From: Actinomycetota bacterium
GTDB taxonomy: Bacteria > Actinomycetota > Geothermincolia > Geothermincolales > RBG-13-55-18
Assembly (NCBI GenBank): GCA_028275245.1
Contig: JAPWVA010000121.1
Span: 1 to 5,013 of the forward strand
Direction: 5' to 3'
Length of the DNA stretch: 5,013 nucleotides
The position numbers were made by a program, and so were the translations under genes. How positions within the stretch are numbered: the first letter of the stretch is position 1; every line of letters starts with the position of its first letter. The notes beneath the pieces were generated by a model, which had not been told where the DNA came from, did not search any database, and saw nothing but the letters and a program-made list of their open reading frames with translations. This document shows positions 4,554 through 5,013 of this stretch, piece after piece.

Positions 4554-5013
4554 TTGGGCGGACGGGAGCTCTTCGCCGAGGTGGTAGTGGACATACCCGC
4601 CCGGCAACTGGACAGGCCCCTCACCTACCTGGTGCCATACCATTGGCAGGAGAGGGTAGAGGTGGGCAGCGCCGTGCTGGTCCCGCTCCTCCGCTCCCTA
4701 CAGGTGGGATACGTCATAGGGCTTCGCGGTGAACCGCCGGGGGACGTGGAACCCGCGGCTATTAAACCCCTGGAAGGGATAATAGAAGAGCCTCCGATCT
4801 TGGACGATAAGGCCGTGGAACTCTGCCGGTGGATCTCCCGGAGGTACCTTTGTCCCCTAGCCTCTGCGGTGAGACTCTTTCTACCCCCAGGAAGGGCAAG
4901 AAAGCCACTGGAGAGGGTGAGGCTCCTCCTCGATCCGCCAGAAGCCCTGGCGAGGATCCCGTCCCGAGCCCCTCGCCAGAGGGAGTTGGTGGAATCCCTG
5001 GCAAGCCTGGGCG
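4554..5013 (+). CDS. priA: PriA, primosomal protein N' (replication restart helicase), N-terminal part
   Basis: PriA recognises stalled replication forks and reloads the replisome in the cytoplasm. Only the first 153 codons are in the window; the frame is open at base 5013. The start of the 3'-DNA-binding domain is clear: AEVVVDIPARQLDRPLTYLVP, then VEVGSAVLVPL and VGYVIGL, then the WISRRYLCPLASAVRLFLPPG stretch at about residues 98-118. The sequence after about 120 would lead into the winged-helix part. TTG at 4554 is chosen because GAGGTGA at 4537-4543 lies ten bases upstream and because PriA proteins usually begin a few residues before AEV. GTG 4488 and TTG 4494 are in frame further up, but would add a Gly-rich extension. 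The helicase motifs that show whether it is an active ATPase lie beyond the window; in many Actinobacteria PriA has lost them. It probably belongs to a separate unit from the tad genes. Confidence 0.93.
   Translation, partial: MGGRELFAEVVVDIPARQLDRPLTYLVPYHWQERVEVGSAVLVPLLRSLQVGYVIGLRGEPPGDVEPAAIKPLEGIIEEPPILDDKAVELCRWISRRYLCPLASAVRLFLPPGRARKPLERVRLLLDPPEALARIPSRAPRQRELVESLASLG

Overview
This window carries the inner-membrane motor and pilin part of a Tad/Flp (tight-adherence, type IVc) pilus operon on the + strand, followed by the start of the housekeeping helicase gene priA. The DNA is GC-rich. Starts are a mix of ATG, GTG and TTG preceded by strong Shine-Dalgarno (SD) sequences. The pilin carries a TTAEYA core like that of actinobacterial Flp-like pilins (DUF4244 type). 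A high-GC bacterium, perhaps a deep-branching actinobacterial lineage, is my best guess. The taxonomic inference is weak and rests on motif resemblance only.

Layout. 1-51: possible tail of an upstream gene. 44-1321: tadA/cpaF, the secretion ATPase. 1293-2186: tadB, the first platform protein, whose start overlaps the end of tadA. 2212-3063: tadC, the second platform protein. 3064-3480: about 417 nt with no recognisable gene but much structure. It holds a 13-bp inverted repeat reaching back over the tadC stop, a purine-rich 10-mer present three times, two 57-bp direct repeats that each contain a 12-base perfect complement of the usual 16S rRNA 3' end, and two hairpins. 3481-3660: a small Flp-type prepilin. 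3668-4378: tadV/cpaA prepilin peptidase with an unusually long loop before its last membrane segment. 4379-4553: hairpins and a perfect TATAAT box. 4554-5013: the N-terminal DNA-binding domain of PriA, cut by the window end.

How the genes work together. TadA would hydrolyse ATP at the cytoplasmic face and drive TadB/TadC in the membrane. TadV would cleave the Flp prepilin leader so the pilin can be assembled. Close spacing and overlaps (tadA/tadB, tadB/tadC, flp/tadV) indicate one transcription unit. The long leader in front of flp is the natural place for separate control of pilin level, and it is the least explained part of the window. No TadE/F minor pilins, secretin or TadG are visible here.
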